Positions 10,601 through 18,331 are shown, counted from the first letter of the stretch. The stretch is DNA of 64,000 nucleotides from Adhaeribacter swui (GCF_014217805.1 NZ_CP055156.1:2238585-2302584), one strand, 5' to 3'. Notes: generated by a model not told the origin, from the letters alone. Numbers and translations are program-made.

Positions 10601-11224
10601 TTAAGCTTGATTTTTATCGGAGCGAGTCAGCAAATAATCCAACAGTTCCTCAAAAGGTTGAGCTTGGGAGAAAGCACAGCTGAGGTAAGAATTAGCTATA
10701 ATCCGGATAAAAGAAGGTTGCGCATCCAGTACAATATAATCGAGGCTTACATTACCATACATTTGATTACAGATGGCGGAGTTGTTTAAACAAGCCGGCG
10801 GCGGCGTAAAGTAGTACTTATAAATAGTTTCGGATAAATTATCTTTTTTAGTAGTGCGCATATCGGCGGAGTGTAGCCGGTAGCCTAGTTGCAACACCTG
10901 GTCTTTAAATAACTCATGCAGAAAGCGGAAATTTTGTTCGCCAATGCGATCGTCGAAAAAGAAAATAACCCCGTTTTTGCCGGGATGCTGCAATCGTTCT
11001 AACTTATAAGCTGGCCTGATACCGGCTTTATCAAAATGGTAGGCTTTAAAAAGGTCGGGAGTCCAGTTTAAATAAGTTTTACTCTGCCGCCATTGGGCAT
11101 AGGCCTCCTGGTCGGCGCTGGTAAAGCCCGATTGCCGTTTACAAGTGGTTTGTGAACCTTTGCTTTTGCCAAAAAGATTTTTAAAAGTAAGTAACAAAGC
11201 CCTGCCAGAGTTAAAGCCAAACAT
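10601..11224 (-). CDS. Hypothetical protein
   Basis: I do not recognise this 207-residue protein. It has no signal peptide, and the N-terminal 40 residues are basic and possibly disordered. The rest looks globular with mixed alpha and beta content, including GVIFFFDDRIGEQNFRFLHELF, a YKYYFTPPP segment, and SLDYIVLDAQPSFIRIIANSYLSCAF. It is flanked by unrelated genes and has over 300 bases of apparently empty DNA upstream. The ATG at 11224 is the only well-placed start. Its length and codon use are consistent with a real gene. Confidence 0.6.
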   Translation of the reverse strand: MFGFNSGRALLLTFKNLFGKSKGSQTTCKRQSGFTSADQEAYAQWRQSKTYLNWTPDLFKAYHFDKAGIRPAYKLERLQHPGKNGVIFFFDDRIGEQNFRFLHELFKDQVLQLGYRLHSADMRTTKKDNLSETIYKYYFTPPPACLNNSAICNQMYGNVSLDYIVLDAQPSFIRIIANSYLSCAFSQAQPFEELLDYLLTRSDKNQA

Positions 11225-11542
11225 TCAGTTTTGTAAAATAAATAACATTTCCGGATTTAAATAGTTTAACATTTACTTAACAATAACCAAATAATAAGGC
11301 TAAAGCGGGCAGAATGAAGTAAGAAGCAAACTTGTAAAAATAACGAAAGGCCAATGTTACTAGCCTGTACTTGTTTTGTTTAAACGTCATAAACATCATG
11401 CCATTAGCAAGTAATAAAGTAGTATTCCGGTTTCGTTAATATTTAATCCCGATTACGAAACAGTTTTTCTTATTAATAGTAATATAGGTTCCTTTTGCTA
11501 GCTGTAAGATTTAATGGATATAAAGAGTAATTATTTTAAATT
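11225..11542. other. Intergenic region, nothing recognised
   Basis: This 318-base AT-rich spacer separates two divergent genes. I saw no hairpin, RNA gene or exact promoter consensus. Confidence 0.4.
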
Positions 11543-12013
11543 ATGTTAGTAACGTCAAAAAATTTAGAAATAAAACAGCGTTTACTTAGCGAATGCCTGC
11601 GCATTCAGAATGTGCAGATTCAAACGGCTAAAAGCGCCATGGATGAGGCGCAGGAAAGTGCCAACGAACACCAGGGCGCAGGCATAGAAGATAAATTTGA
11701 ATCTTTCCGGGAAGCCTGCCAGATACAGCGCGATATGTTTGCCAAGCAAATGGATGAGGCTATTACGGGCTTAGCTATTTTAAAAAGAATTGTAGCTACT
11801 AAAGAGAATAAGATTATTACGTTGGGCTCCGTGGTGCATACCAACTCGCAGAAATATTTTGTGTCGGCGAGCGTGGGCGAAATAAATTTAAACGGCGAAA
11901 AATACTACGCTATTTCTACCATGTCGCCTATTTTTAAAGCCATGGCCGATAAAACTTCCGGCGATACTTTTACTTTCCGGGATAAGCAATATAAAATTGA
12001 AGAAGTTTTTTAA
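11543..12013 (+). CDS. GreA/GreB-like coiled-coil protein
   Basis: This 156-residue protein has an N-terminal helical hairpin of about 85 residues (LLSECLRIQNVQIQTAKSAMDEAQ and a second helix to ILKRIVA). A small beta domain follows, with LGSVVHTNSQKYFVSASVG and a terminal FRDKQYKIEEVF. This arrangement resembles transcript-cleavage factors of the GreA/GreB type, in which a coiled coil enters the RNA polymerase secondary channel. Relatives in Bacteroidota have, to my knowledge, sometimes been mislabelled 3-oxoacyl-ACP synthase. The coiled-coil tip carries the acidic stretch ESANEHQGAGIEDKFE. The assignment rests on layout rather than a strong motif. Confidence 0.6.
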   Translation: MLVTSKNLEIKQRLLSECLRIQNVQIQTAKSAMDEAQESANEHQGAGIEDKFESFREACQIQRDMFAKQMDEAITGLAILKRIVATKENKIITLGSVVHTNSQKYFVSASVGEINLNGEKYYAISTMSPIFKAMADKTSGDTFTFRDKQYKIEEVF

Positions 12014-12074
12014 AAATTTGCTTTAGCCAGGTGTTTGTACCCACTGGGTGAGGCGGGTGTGCTGGTAAAAAATA

Positions 12075-12109
12075 AAGGGGAGCCGTTCTGCGTGCTCCCC
12101 TTCTTGTTT
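12075..12109 (+). terminator. Intrinsic terminator between convergent genes
   Basis: AAGGGGAGC (12075-12083), a 10-base loop, GCTCCCCTT (12094-12102), then CTTGTTTT. It ends the GreA-like gene and faces the DUF2147 gene. Confidence 0.8.
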
Positions 12110-12127
12110 TTGTTGGTAGTTAAATAC

Positions 12128-12565
12128 TTAATTTATTCTGGTCCAGTTTTGTGTGCGGCCAATCAAAGAGATGCCAATATATCCTTTTACCTCCATTTGA
12201 TTTTTATTTAAAACTTTCATGTAACACGAATAGGTTTTGCCGCTTTTAGGGTCGTAAATAGTGCCGTTATCCCATTTGTTATTGCCGGCAAATTCAAAAT
12301 CTTGCATAAAAGGCAAACCAAGTATGGGGCGGTTTTGTAAATTTTTGTCGGGGTTGGCGCGGTCTAACTTGGGTTTGCCTTCGCGTAGCGGTTCTTTTAG
12401 CCAGGCTATTTTGCCACACAGTTTGCTGCCGCATTTATAAATCTCGAAGCGGGCTTCTTTATCTTCGTTGGTCCAGGTGCCTACCGGAGAGTTGTCGGTG
12501 GTTTGGGCAAAGGTTAAACTACTGTAAATTAAAAAAAGAACCAGTGCCATTAATCGGTTTTTCAT
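12128..12565 (-). CDS. DUF2147-domain exported protein
   Basis: This 145-residue protein begins with the signal peptide MKNRLMALVLFLIYSSLTFA. It contains the family landmarks SPVGTWTNEDKEARFEIYKCGSKLCGKIAWL, with a CGxxLCG pair, and WDNGTIYDPKSGKTYSCYMKV, then a final IGRTQNWTR. The family folds as a lipocalin-like periplasmic beta barrel of unknown ligand. It is monocistronic, with about 480 bases of apparently empty DNA upstream. Confidence 0.85.
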   Translation of the reverse strand: MKNRLMALVLFLIYSSLTFAQTTDNSPVGTWTNEDKEARFEIYKCGSKLCGKIAWLKEPLREGKPKLDRANPDKNLQNRPILGLPFMQDFEFAGNNKWDNGTIYDPKSGKTYSCYMKVLNKNQMEVKGYIGISLIGRTQNWTRIN

Positions 12566-13047
12566 AAGTACATTTTTCCAAGTTAGATAAGTAATATAAC
12601 GGTTAGCTGGTCAATTTCCAAGTTTCAGCAATTTCTCCGTTACCTTTTTTTAGAACCCGTTTTTTATAAATTTAGTACGTGTGGGAAGTAACTTTAGGAC
12701 GGTATTTAATAATTTTTTAATTGCTACTAATGTGGAGTTAGCGTGTAATAACCGTTCCCTTGCTTCATTTAGAATGTTGTCCGGTTTTTTACTTAGCAAA
12801 AGCAAGCTATTATAAAGAAATAAATTCTTGGTTTTGATTTCTGATAGGATAACAGATCATACAAACTCCGGAAAACAAACTAATAATGGAAGGCCAAGAA
12901 GAATCTAATAAAATTATAACTTTCTATATTACAGGTAGTTGTATAAAAACAAGCTTTTTGCCTAATCCTACCGTTATAAAGTTGCAATTTTAAGGAGTTG
13001 ATTTTGATTCAGTTCCAAAAATATTTATAAAAAATTACCCGATTTTT
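12566..13047. other. Intergenic region, nothing recognised
   Basis: This 482-base AT-rich stretch separates the DUF2147 gene from the promoter of the orphan transcript at 13048. No ORF, hairpin or repeat stood out. Confidence 0.4.
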
Positions 13048-13077
13048 TTTGAACCTAATGGATAAAAATTATCTTTA
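13048..13077 (+). promoter_or_regulatory. Bacteroidota-type promoter of the orphan transcript
   Basis: TTTG (13048-13051), an 18-base spacer, TATCTTTA (13070-13077). The -33 element is exact and the -7 element has one mismatch to TAnnTTTG. A start near 13084 is expected. Confidence 0.6.
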
Positions 13078-13171
13078 TAACATAGTAGTGAGTGCTACGG
13101 CTTACCGGCCGCGCCATAAGGTGCTTGGCAACCCCGGTGAGATATGTCGGATTTAAAGAAAGGAGGTACAA

Positions 13172-13240
13172 ATGTCTAGTCCCAAACAAATTTTATCAGG
13201 TTTGAATAATGTTGTATCCTTCAACGGAGGTCTGTTGTAA
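13172..13240 (+). CDS. Candidate 22-residue small protein
   Basis: An ATG at 13172 lies four bases after a perfect AGGAGGT (13161-13167), which is unusual in this genome, where Shine-Dalgarno sequences are rare. The ORF encodes a short peptide beginning MSSPKQILSG and ending SFNGGLL. An overlapping eleven-codon ORF begins at 13145 and its stop overlaps this start region, which could allow coupling. A second GGAGGT (13226-13231) lies near the end. The peptide has a hydrophobic C-terminal half but no clear membrane helix. Coding is inferred only from the ribosome binding site and the transcript context. Confidence 0.35.
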   Translation: MSSPKQILSGLNNVVSFNGGLL

Positions 13241-13344
13241 TCCGGTTTTACCGGCTAAAACAGATGAACATTATTTTTAAGATCTGAGAAGATCACTGGT
13301 CTGGAAACAGTCGGTAACTTGGTAAGATTTTAAAGGATTTATAG

Positions 13345-13384
13345 CCTGCCTGCTTCATGTCTAATGAAGCAGGCAGGTTTTTTT
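13345..13384 (+). terminator. 14-bp intrinsic terminator of the orphan transcript
   Basis: CCTGCCTGCTTCAT (13345-13358), loop GTCTA, ATGAAGCAGGCAGG (13364-13377), then seven T. The stem is perfect. Confidence 0.9.
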
Positions 13385-13646
13385 ATGCCCGGGCCAACCC
13401 AAATTCTGTTTCCGCCAAAGTGCAGGCATCAATTATTTAAAAAATTTAATTCCTGATTTTTCCTGTGGTTGATTTGGTTCTGCTGGGCGAAGCTTTATTT
13501 CAAATTGCAATTAGCTGGAAACTTCGTTCGCATGCTGTATATTTACCCGGCACCCCACACCAGAGCAGATTTACTGATAAAGCTAGCTGAATAGGTATTT
13601 CTCTGCCGAGGTGATTTTTAATTTTTTTTGTTTTAGTTCTTTCGTA

Positions 13647-15455
13647 ATGATGCAGCATTCCTTCCGGCAAGTCTATTTGCTTCTGTTTTTTTTAATTTTT
13701 TTATTTTCTCCGGTTAAGTTGTGGGCCTTGGCTAAGGTAAATTATACCTTAAGCATGCCCGAGCCGCAAACGCATTATTTTGAGGTAGAAATGGTGTTTG
13801 ATAATCCCGGTAAAGAGTACCTGGATGTAAAAATGCCCGTCTGGACGCCGGGTTCTTACCTAGTGCGGGAGTATGCCAAGAACGTGGAAGGTTTTACTGC
13901 AACCGCCAACAATCAACCGATCCGGTTTGAGAAAATAACGAAAAATACCTGGCGGGTTTATGCCGCTAAAGCTCCGCAAGTAAAAGTAACCTACAAAGTT
14001 TATGCTTTTGAACTAACCGTACGCACCAGCTTTTTAAACGCCGAGCACGGTTATGTAAATGGCGCCAGCATGTTTATGTACCCCGATGGCTTGCAAAACG
14101 AAGCTTCCGAAATTAAAGTAGTTCCTTACAAAACCTGGAAAGTAGTTTCAACGGCACTGCCGGCAGTGGCTAATCAACCTTTTACTTTCCGGGCCGCTAA
14201 TTACGACGAAGTGGTAGATTCGCCAATTGAAATTGGCAACCACGAGGTATGGCAGTTTGAAGTAAACGGGGTGCCGCACCAGGTAGCTATGTTCGGCGAA
14301 TCGAACGTAAACAAAGAAAAGTTTTTAGCTGATTTAAAAAAAGTTACTTCCACAGCAGCGCAGGTTATAGGCGAAATGCCCATAGACCGGTATTTATTTA
14401 TTATTCATAATTTACCTATTGGCGGCGGTGGCCTGGAACATAAATTTTCTACTACGTTGCACGTTAAAAAATGGAGCTATGGTTCACCGGCCGGGTATAA
14501 CTCCATCATGGGCTTAGTGGCGCACGAATATTTTCATCTCTGGAACGTAAAACGTTTGCGGCCCGCCGGCTTAGGTCCGTTTAACTACGATGCCGAAACA
14601 TACACCAATTTACTTTGGGTTTCAGAAGGATTTACGAGTTATTACGGCAGCATTATTGTGCGGCGAAGCGGATTTCTGACGAACGAACAATATTTAAAAG
14701 CCCAAGCCGACGATATTACTGCTTTAGAAAATGCACCGGGTGTTCGGGTGCAATCAGCGGCTGAGGCCAGTTTTGATGCCTGGATTAAGTATTACCGCCC
14801 CAACGAAAACTCTAATAATGCCGGTACTTCGTATTATTCCAAAGGATCGGTTATTGGCTTGTTGTTAAATCTGGAAATTATGTATCGTACTAAGGGCCAG
14901 AAAAGCCTGGATGATGTGATGCGCCAAATGTATCAACAGTATTACAAAAAGCTGGACCGCGGTTTTACAGAAGCGGAGTTTAAGCAAGCCGCCGAAAGTA
15001 TTGCGGGTGTCAAACTGGATGCTTTTTTCAACGATTACGTGTACGGTACCAAAACACCGGATTATGCTACTTACTTTAATTACGCGGGTTTAAATTTTGT
15101 AAATCAAAACGCCGGTAAGCAAGAAGCGGTGCTGGGGGCTAAATTTTCTTTAACGAGCGGACGGCAAATAGTAACTTCGGTAACGCGGGATGGCAGCGCC
15201 TGGAAGGGAGGCCTGAACGTAAATGACGAAATTCTGGCTTTAAACGGCTACCGCATAACCGATGATGTTAATCAGTCGTTAGCCGGGGCAAGACCAGGGC
15301 AGCAAATAAACTTACTGGTAAACCGCGATGGTCAGATATTAAATTTAGAATTTCCGCTGGTGCCTACCGAAATCCGCAGCTACAAAATTACTCCCTTGGA
15401 AAAGCCAACCAAAGAGCAGGCAAAAATCCTGGCAAATTGGCTGAACGGTAAATAA
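13647..15455 (+). CDS. Exported M61 (glycyl aminopeptidase) family peptidase with PDZ domain
   Basis: The start at 13647 (or the adjacent ATG at 13650) yields about 602 residues with a signal peptide (HSFRQVYLLLFFLIFLFSPVKLWA). An ATG at 13611 would add a non-signal-like lead. The N-terminal beta domain has MPVWTPGSYLVREYAKNVE. The thermolysin-like domain has zinc motif HEYFH followed by WNVKRLRP at about residue 293, and the downstream glutamate in WVSEGFTSYY. A C-terminal PDZ domain contains GGLNVNDEILALNGYRI. Characterised M61 enzymes cleave N-terminal glycine or alanine. It should act in the periplasm. A second M61 gene lies 3 kb downstream on the other strand. Confidence 0.88.
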   Translation: MMQHSFRQVYLLLFFLIFLFSPVKLWALAKVNYTLSMPEPQTHYFEVEMVFDNPGKEYLDVKMPVWTPGSYLVREYAKNVEGFTATANNQPIRFEKITKNTWRVYAAKAPQVKVTYKVYAFELTVRTSFLNAEHGYVNGASMFMYPDGLQNEASEIKVVPYKTWKVVSTALPAVANQPFTFRAANYDEVVDSPIEIGNHEVWQFEVNGVPHQVAMFGESNVNKEKFLADLKKVTSTAAQVIGEMPIDRYLFIIHNLPIGGGGLEHKFSTTLHVKKWSYGSPAGYNSIMGLVAHEYFHLWNVKRLRPAGLGPFNYDAETYTNLLWVSEGFTSYYGSIIVRRSGFLTNEQYLKAQADDITALENAPGVRVQSAAEASFDAWIKYYRPNENSNNAGTSYYSKGSVIGLLLNLEIMYRTKGQKSLDDVMRQMYQQYYKKLDRGFTEAEFKQAAESIAGVKLDAFFNDYVYGTKTPDYATYFNYAGLNFVNQNAGKQEAVLGAKFSLTSGRQIVTSVTRDGSAWKGGLNVNDEILALNGYRITDDVNQSLAGARPGQQINLLVNRDGQILNLEFPLVPTEIRSYKITPLEKPTKEQAKILANWLNGK

Positions 15456-15538
15456 ATATTGCTTGCTATTCTGGTTAAGGCAACAAAGTAACCGGGTGCT
15501 TTAAAAACCAGATTAAGCCGAGGTATTAATTATTATCC

Positions 15539-15546
15539 TATTTTTG
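15539..15546 (+). promoter_or_regulatory. Possible -7 element for the PfkB kinase gene
   Basis: TATTTTTG matches TAnnTTTG exactly and lies 43 bases before the ATG. No good TTTG is present at the expected -33 distance. Confidence 0.3.
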
Positions 15547-15589
15547 CCCTTTGTATTGATTGGAAAATTTAAAATTTTAAAATTATAGA

Positions 15590-16504
15590 ATGAGTTTATT
15601 AGTAATTGGGTCAGTGGCTTTCGACGCATTAGAAACCCCTTTTGGTAAAACCGATAAAATTTTGGGCGGAGCGGGAATGTTTATCGCGCTGGCAGCTTCC
15701 AATTTCGTGAAGCCGGTTAATTTAGTATCGGTAGTAGGCGGTGATTTTTTAAAATCCGACATTGCCATGATGCAGGAACACGGGGTTAATACCGAAGGCT
15801 TACAGGTGAAAGAAAACGAAAAATCGTTTTTCTGGAAAGGCCGCTACTTTAACGATATGAACAGCCGCGAAACGCTGGTAACGGAACTAAACGTACTCGG
15901 CAACTTTGACCCGGTTATTCCGGAAAGTTACCAGGATTGTTCGTATTTAATGCTGGGCAACTTGGCCCCACAGGTGCAGAAGCAAGTAATTGAGCGGTTA
16001 AAAAATCGTCCGAAGCTGATTGTAATGGATACCATGAACTTCTGGATGAATATTGCGCTGGAAGATTTAATGCAAACCATTGCCCTGGTAGATGTGCTGA
16101 GCATTAACGACGAAGAAGCCCGCCAATTGGCCGGCGATTATTCCTTACGGAAAGCTGCCAAGAAGATTATGGCAATGGGTCCTAAATACTTAATTATTAA
16201 AAAAGGCGAACACGGCGCGTTATTGTTTCACGAGGAACAAGTGTTTTTTGCCCCGGCTTTGCCTTTAGAAGAAGTATTTGACCCCACCGGTGCCGGCGAT
16301 ACTTTTGCCGGGGGCTTTATTGGTTACTTAGCTAAAACCGACGATTATTCTTTCGCAAACATGAAACGCGCGGTTATACATGGTTCGGCTTTAGCGTCGT
16401 TCTGCGTCGAAAAGTTTGGCCCCGAACGGATTATCAACTTAACCGAAACCGAAGTGCAGGAACGCGTACAGCAATTTGTAAAATTGGCTTCTTTTGAGAT
16501 TTAG
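15590..16504 (+). CDS. PfkB-family carbohydrate or nucleoside kinase
   Basis: This 304-residue ribokinase-fold protein begins GSVAFDALETPFGKTDKILGGAGMFIALAAS, the substrate-binding region with the GG lid signature. The PfkB signature 2 is DPTGAGDTFAGGF at about residues 231-243, containing the catalytic aspartate and anion hole. The family phosphorylates sugars or nucleosides with ATP. The substrate cannot be read from the sequence; ribokinase, adenosine kinase-like and inositol kinase types all remain possible. It is cytoplasmic and monocistronic, ending next to a heptamer-repeat/terminator unit. Confidence 0.85.
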   Translation: MSLLVIGSVAFDALETPFGKTDKILGGAGMFIALAASNFVKPVNLVSVVGGDFLKSDIAMMQEHGVNTEGLQVKENEKSFFWKGRYFNDMNSRETLVTELNVLGNFDPVIPESYQDCSYLMLGNLAPQVQKQVIERLKNRPKLIVMDTMNFWMNIALEDLMQTIALVDVLSINDEEARQLAGDYSLRKAAKKIMAMGPKYLIIKKGEHGALLFHEEQVFFAPALPLEEVFDPTGAGDTFAGGFIGYLAKTDDYSFANMKRAVIHGSALASFCVEKFGPERIINLTETEVQERVQQFVKLASFEI

Positions 16505-16509
16505 ACATA

Positions 16510-16542
16510 GGATATTAGATGTTGGATATTAGACGTTAGATG
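16510..16542 (+). repeat. Heptamer array (TTRGATR), left arm
   Basis: Tandem degenerate heptamers TTAGATG, TTGGATA, TTAGACG, TTAGATG follow the PfkB gene stop. The inverted partner lies at 16627-16666, and a terminator sits between the arms. Confidence 0.8.
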
Positions 16543-16566
16543 ATGATTTTTTAAAATTTTAAAAGA

Positions 16567-16600
16567 AATAGCCGCGGTTTACTTGTAAGCCGCGGCTATT
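16567..16600. terminator. Bidirectional terminator between convergent genes
   Basis: AATAGCCGCGGTTTAC (16567-16582) pairs with GTAAGCCGCGGCTATT (16585-16600), with one wobble and an almost closed loop. A run of T follows on the plus strand and A-rich DNA precedes it. Confidence 0.88.
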
Positions 16601-16626
16601 TTTATACTGTTATTATATTTAAAAAA

Positions 16627-16666
16627 TCTAACATCCAATATCCAATATCCAATATCTAACATCTAA
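16627..16666 (-). repeat. Heptamer array (TTRGATR), right arm, inverted
   Basis: Read on the minus strand: TTAGATG, TTAGATA, TTGGATA, TTGGATA, TTGGATG, TTAGA. It ends two bases from the transporter stop codon. Confidence 0.8.
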
Positions 16667-16667
16667 A

Positions 16668-17117
16668 CTAATACTTCTGAACCAGGAAAATACCGAGCAA
16701 CAGCAGCGCTACGCCTAAAAGACGCATGGGACTGACGGCGTGCGCTTGAAAGCCCAACCAGCCAAAATGGTCGAACAGCACGGCAAATATTAACTGGCCT
16801 GCCATTACAAAACCTAAGGTATTAGCAGCCCCAATCTTAGGTGCTGTAATTACTACCGAGCAAATGTAAAAAGCGCCCATAATACCACCTAGCCATTTCC
16901 ACCAGGCAATATGCGTAAGTACTTGCCACGAAGGTAATTCCCTGGATGCCGTAGCAATCACCAGAGCAATTAAAGCAAAAGTGCCCACCAAAAACGATAG
17001 TAAAGCGGTAATTAAAGGGTTATTAATCAAGAGCCGCAATTGGGCATTGGCCCCGGACTGAACCGCTATACCACTACCGGCAATAAAGGCAATAAAAAAG
17101 TAAAGTTCTTTGGGCAT
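16668..17117 (-). CDS. YdcZ-type (DUF606) small DMT transporter
   Basis: This 149-residue protein has five hydrophobic segments (starting near residues 5, 35, 72, 99 and 130). It has the N-terminal family motif AGSGIAVQSGANAQLRLLINNPLITALLSFLVGT and a later FVMAGQLIFAVLFDHFGWLG. It is half the length of standard DMT exporters, so it probably works as a dimer. The substrate is unknown. It lies upstream of no operon partner: the cupin/monooxygenase pair is 67 bases away on the same strand and may be co-transcribed with it. Confidence 0.85.
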   Translation of the reverse strand: MPKELYFFIAFIAGSGIAVQSGANAQLRLLINNPLITALLSFLVGTFALIALVIATASRELPSWQVLTHIAWWKWLGGIMGAFYICSVVITAPKIGAANTLGFVMAGQLIFAVLFDHFGWLGFQAHAVSPMRLLGVALLLLGIFLVQKY

Positions 17118-17183
17118 ATTGCAATAAATTAAAAGGCTTAAAGCTACTGGATTAGGAGCAAGTTACAGCTAGAAGGTTGTAAA

Positions 17184-17525
17184 TTAGTTTACTTCCACGC
17201 GGTCGCCGCGGCTAGTGGGTTGCGACGTAACGGTAAACAGTAAATCTGTATCTGTTTGATTTATGATTTGGTGCACCTGACCAGGTAAAATATGTAAGCC
17301 GTGTTGTGCCGGCACCATAAGGGTTTGTCCGTTTACTACAAACGTGGCGGTGCCCTCCAGAATAAAAAAGAACTGTTGCGCCAACTCATGATAATGTAAT
17401 TGCTCAGAAGTATTCGGTGGCATGCGTTCCTGAATAATGCTTAACGCGGGTGTTTTTACCAAGTGCCAGCCTTCGCAGTTCTCTCCCCAGATATAGTGTT
17501 CGGCAGTAGCAATGCTCGTGATCAT
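17184..17525 (-). CDS. Cupin-domain protein
   Basis: This 113-residue single-domain cupin has motif 1 ERMPPNTSEQLHYHELAQQFFFILEGTATF (metal-binding H, H and E) and motif 2 HGLHILPGQVHQIIN. Small cupins of this type bind a metal and act as oxygenases, isomerases or sensors; the substrate is unknown. Its ATG overlaps the stop of the upstream monooxygenase-like gene by four bases, indicating translational coupling. It is cytoplasmic. Confidence 0.85.
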   Translation of the reverse strand: MITSIATAEHYIWGENCEGWHLVKTPALSIIQERMPPNTSEQLHYHELAQQFFFILEGTATFVVNGQTLMVPAQHGLHILPGQVHQIINQTDTDLLFTVTSQPTSRGDRVEVN

Positions 17526-17818
17526 GGCAAATTTATTTTTACAAAATGCTCTACTACCGGAAACGGATCATAGAAGTGGTGCAGTAATTTTTTCCAGTCC
17601 TGATACTCCGGTGACTGCCGAAAGCCAATGGTATGGTCTTCCAGGGTTTGCCATTGCACCAGTAAAACGTACCGGTTTTCTTTTTCCAGGCTACGCTGGA
17701 GTTCGTGCGATAAGTAACCCGGCATCCGGCTGATTATCTTTTGTGCCTGAGCAAATGCTTGTTCAAATTCCAGGGTTTGCGCCGGAATAACATCCAACAT
17801 AGCAATTTCCAAAATCAT
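17522..17818 (-). CDS. Antibiotic biosynthesis monooxygenase (ABM) family protein
   Basis: This 98-residue ferredoxin-like alpha/beta protein contains AQAQKIISRMPGYLSHELQRSLEKENRYVLLVQWQTLEDH and then FRQSPEYQDWKKLLHHF, the usual ABM layout of a dimeric barrel. Members include quinol monooxygenases and heme-degrading enzymes; many have no known activity. It shares four bases with the cupin gene and the two probably act on the same small molecule. No heme-ligand pattern is evident. Confidence 0.8.
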   Translation of the reverse strand: MILEIAMLDVIPAQTLEFEQAFAQAQKIISRMPGYLSHELQRSLEKENRYVLLVQWQTLEDHTIGFRQSPEYQDWKKLLHHFYDPFPVVEHFVKINLP

Positions 17819-17914
17819 AAAAACGGATTTTTAACAGCGTAATTTATACTTTTAATCAAGGCTTCCGTATATCCATATTCTTAGTAATTACTCAAATTTA
17901 AAAAGGAGGATATC

Positions 17915-18193
17915 ATGAAAGGCAAACCGAAATTAACGAATATTCCTGATAACGTTTTTGACGATCCCAATAAGCAAGTTCTGAATAATAGCGGCGAAAT
18001 CATTAACGATAATGAGGACATGACCAAAAAAAGCGCCTTATCTAACGGTGATACGCAAGTAATGAATGCTGACCGCAACCAGGTATCACGCGAAGGTAAT
18101 AAAAATCGCGACCACGTGCAGGGCGATAACGACGATCATCATAACCGGTTAAACCGCCCCCGGAGCAACCCCAGCGACAACCAAGGCCGGTAA
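17915..18193 (+). CDS. Small hydrophilic protein of unknown function, strong SD
   Basis: This 92-residue protein is strongly hydrophilic and probably disordered. It is rich in N, D, R and K (for example NRDHVQGDNDDHHNRLNR) with no cysteine, tryptophan or membrane segment. The start is fixed by an unusually good Shine-Dalgarno AAAAGGAGGA five bases before the ATG. Such composition is seen in stress-related or desiccation-related small proteins, but I recognise no family. It ends at a heptamer-flanked terminator. Confidence 0.7.
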   Translation: MKGKPKLTNIPDNVFDDPNKQVLNNSGEIINDNEDMTKKSALSNGDTQVMNADRNQVSREGNKNRDHVQGDNDDHHNRLNRPRSNPSDNQGR

Positions 18194-18215
18194 TTTGGAT
18201 GTTGGATGTTAGATT
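18194..18215 (+). repeat. Heptamer array (TTRGATR), left arm
   Basis: TTGGATG, TTGGATG, TTAGATT begin directly after the stop of the small hydrophilic protein gene. The family is the same as at 16510. Confidence 0.75.
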
Positions 18216-18232
18216 TTTAGTTATAATATTCA

Positions 18233-18270
18233 AAAAAAAAACGGAGCCAGTTTGTGGTTCCGTTTTTTTT
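18233..18270. terminator. Bidirectional terminator between convergent genes
   Basis: An A run and ACGGAGCCA (18241-18249), loop GTTTG, TGGTTCCGT (18255-18263), then T7. One G-T wobble. Confidence 0.85.
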
Positions 18271-18301
18271 GTTTTTGAATGACTCTTTGATTTGTTTCTA
18301 A

Positions 18302-18330
18302 TTTCCAACATCTAATATCTAACATCCAGA
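18302..18330 (-). repeat. Heptamer array (TTRGATR), right arm, inverted
   Basis: On the minus strand: TGGATG, TTAGATA, TTAGATG, TTGGAAA. It stops one base before the M61 peptidase stop codon. Confidence 0.75.
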
Positions 18331-18331
18331 T

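Larger units (their letters stand above)
13084..13384 (+). ncRNA. Orphan structured transcript of about 300 nt
   Basis: A promoter at 13048-13077 and a very strong terminator at 13345-13384 delimit an isolated transcript. It begins with hairpin GTAG-TGAGTG-CTAC (13085-13098). Next, CTTACCGG (13101-13108) pairs with CCGGTGAG (13134-13141) and encloses GCGCC-ATAA-GGTGC. Further on are CCGGT-TTT-ACCGG (13242-13254) and short GATC and ACTG/CAGT pairings. It lacks the signatures I know for tmRNA, RNase P RNA, SRP RNA and common riboswitches, and no gene follows before the terminator. It also contains a 22-codon ORF, so it could be a small mRNA rather than a noncoding RNA. Confidence 0.5.

Noticed and set aside
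13084-13384. Interpretation of the orphan transcript as a SAM, TPP, cobalamin or c-di-GMP riboswitch, tmRNA, RNase P RNA or SRP RNA
   Set aside because: A short GGCAACC piece recalls SAM-I, but the other conserved blocks are missing and no regulated gene follows; signature sequences of the other classes were not found.
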